A stretch of 64,000 nt of DNA from an uncultured Anaerobiospirillum sp. GTDB lineage: Bacteria; Pseudomonadota; Gammaproteobacteria; Enterobacterales; Succinivibrionaceae. Under the pieces are notes generated by a model that made no database searches, had not been told where the DNA came from, and worked only from the letters and a program-made list of their open reading frames with translations. Positions within the stretch are counted from its first letter, which is position 1, and each line of letters opens with the position of its first letter. The position numbers and the translations under genes were made by a program. The stretch is taken from assembly GCA_944392765.1 (NCBI GenBank), contig CALXXU010000003.1, forward strand, positions 1-64,000. The letters are read 5' to 3'. Positions 63,939 through 64,000 of the stretch are shown here, one piece after another.

Positions 63939-64000
63939 ACTCAATGTGAAACGCAAGTACAGCTCCGAAATTAGTCATATATATAACATATGCTAACAAA

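Noticed and set aside
1..64000. tRNA, rRNA or CRISPR loci
   Set aside because: I looked for T-arm GGTTCGAAT-type motifs, for the E. coli positions of metY and leuU, and for regularly spaced identical repeats. None was convincing; the tandem arrays have no spacers.

Overview
The window reads as chromosomal DNA of an anaerobic gammaproteobacterium. The Succinivibrionaceae/Aeromonadales neighbourhood is my best guess; this is an inference from gene order and protein style, not from a marker gene. Support comes from recognisable gammaproteobacterial blocks: rimP-nusA-infB-rbfA, yceD-rpmF...plsX-fabH-fabD-fabG-acpP-fabF, zapA-fau, a folP-like gene-glmM-secG, nadK-recN, and a LysR-yeiH pair. A giant oxygen-sensitive-type acyl-CoA dehydratase activase and a TRAP hexuronate module point to anaerobic fermentation. 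Many proteins carry Ala/Glu/Gln-rich low-complexity tails or insertions (IF2, NusA, SecG, the activase, RluB). No tRNA, rRNA or CRISPR array was seen.

Layout. 1-3.3 kb: a tiny exported protein, about 1.4 kb without a gene, and a chemoreceptor. 3.4-8.1 kb (minus): nadK, recN, a GNAT acetyltransferase and dapB. 8.9-15.9 kb (plus): the 1783-residue activase and a purine permease. 16-22 kb (minus): rimP-nusA-infB-rbfA behind a roughly 400-nt leader with serial terminator-like hairpins. 22.3-26.2 kb (plus): two tandem, closely related chemoreceptors. 26.2-27.4 kb: a decayed region with a 152-bp tandem duplication, a 126-bp MITE inserted in it, and a frameshifted iron-alcohol-dehydrogenase remnant. 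27.4-31.2 kb: a LysR regulator, a YeiH transporter, a lipoprotein and a membrane protein. 31.2-33.1 kb: a group-II-intron-type reverse transcriptase fold without catalytic residues, then an AT-rich DinJ/YafQ-like toxin-antitoxin pair, the interval bracketed by related terminator hairpins. 33.3-36 kb: asnS and a GntR regulator. 36.3-46 kb (minus): the fatty-acid cluster, with an orphan cytosine-5 methyltransferase inserted between rpmF and plsX. 46-53 kb (plus): an exported protein, TRAP transporter DctP-DctQ-DctM and UxaC, together a plausible hexuronate uptake and isomerisation route. 53-64 kb: a small Rpn-tail-like protein, a TerC/CBS transporter-like protein, RluB, ZapA, 5-formyl-THF cyclo-ligase, SecG with a long acidic tail, GlmM, a strongly diverged dihydropteroate-synthase-like protein, and two small exported proteins.

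Two themes stand out beyond ordinary annotation. First, many gene 3' ends (nadK, asnS, fabD, plsX, yceD, zapA and others) are joined to short tandem repeats whose unit contains the gene's own stop codon, with a different unit at each locus. Second, the intact, apparently expressed, catalytically dead RT-like protein next to a toxin-antitoxin pair is the best candidate for an undescribed function.
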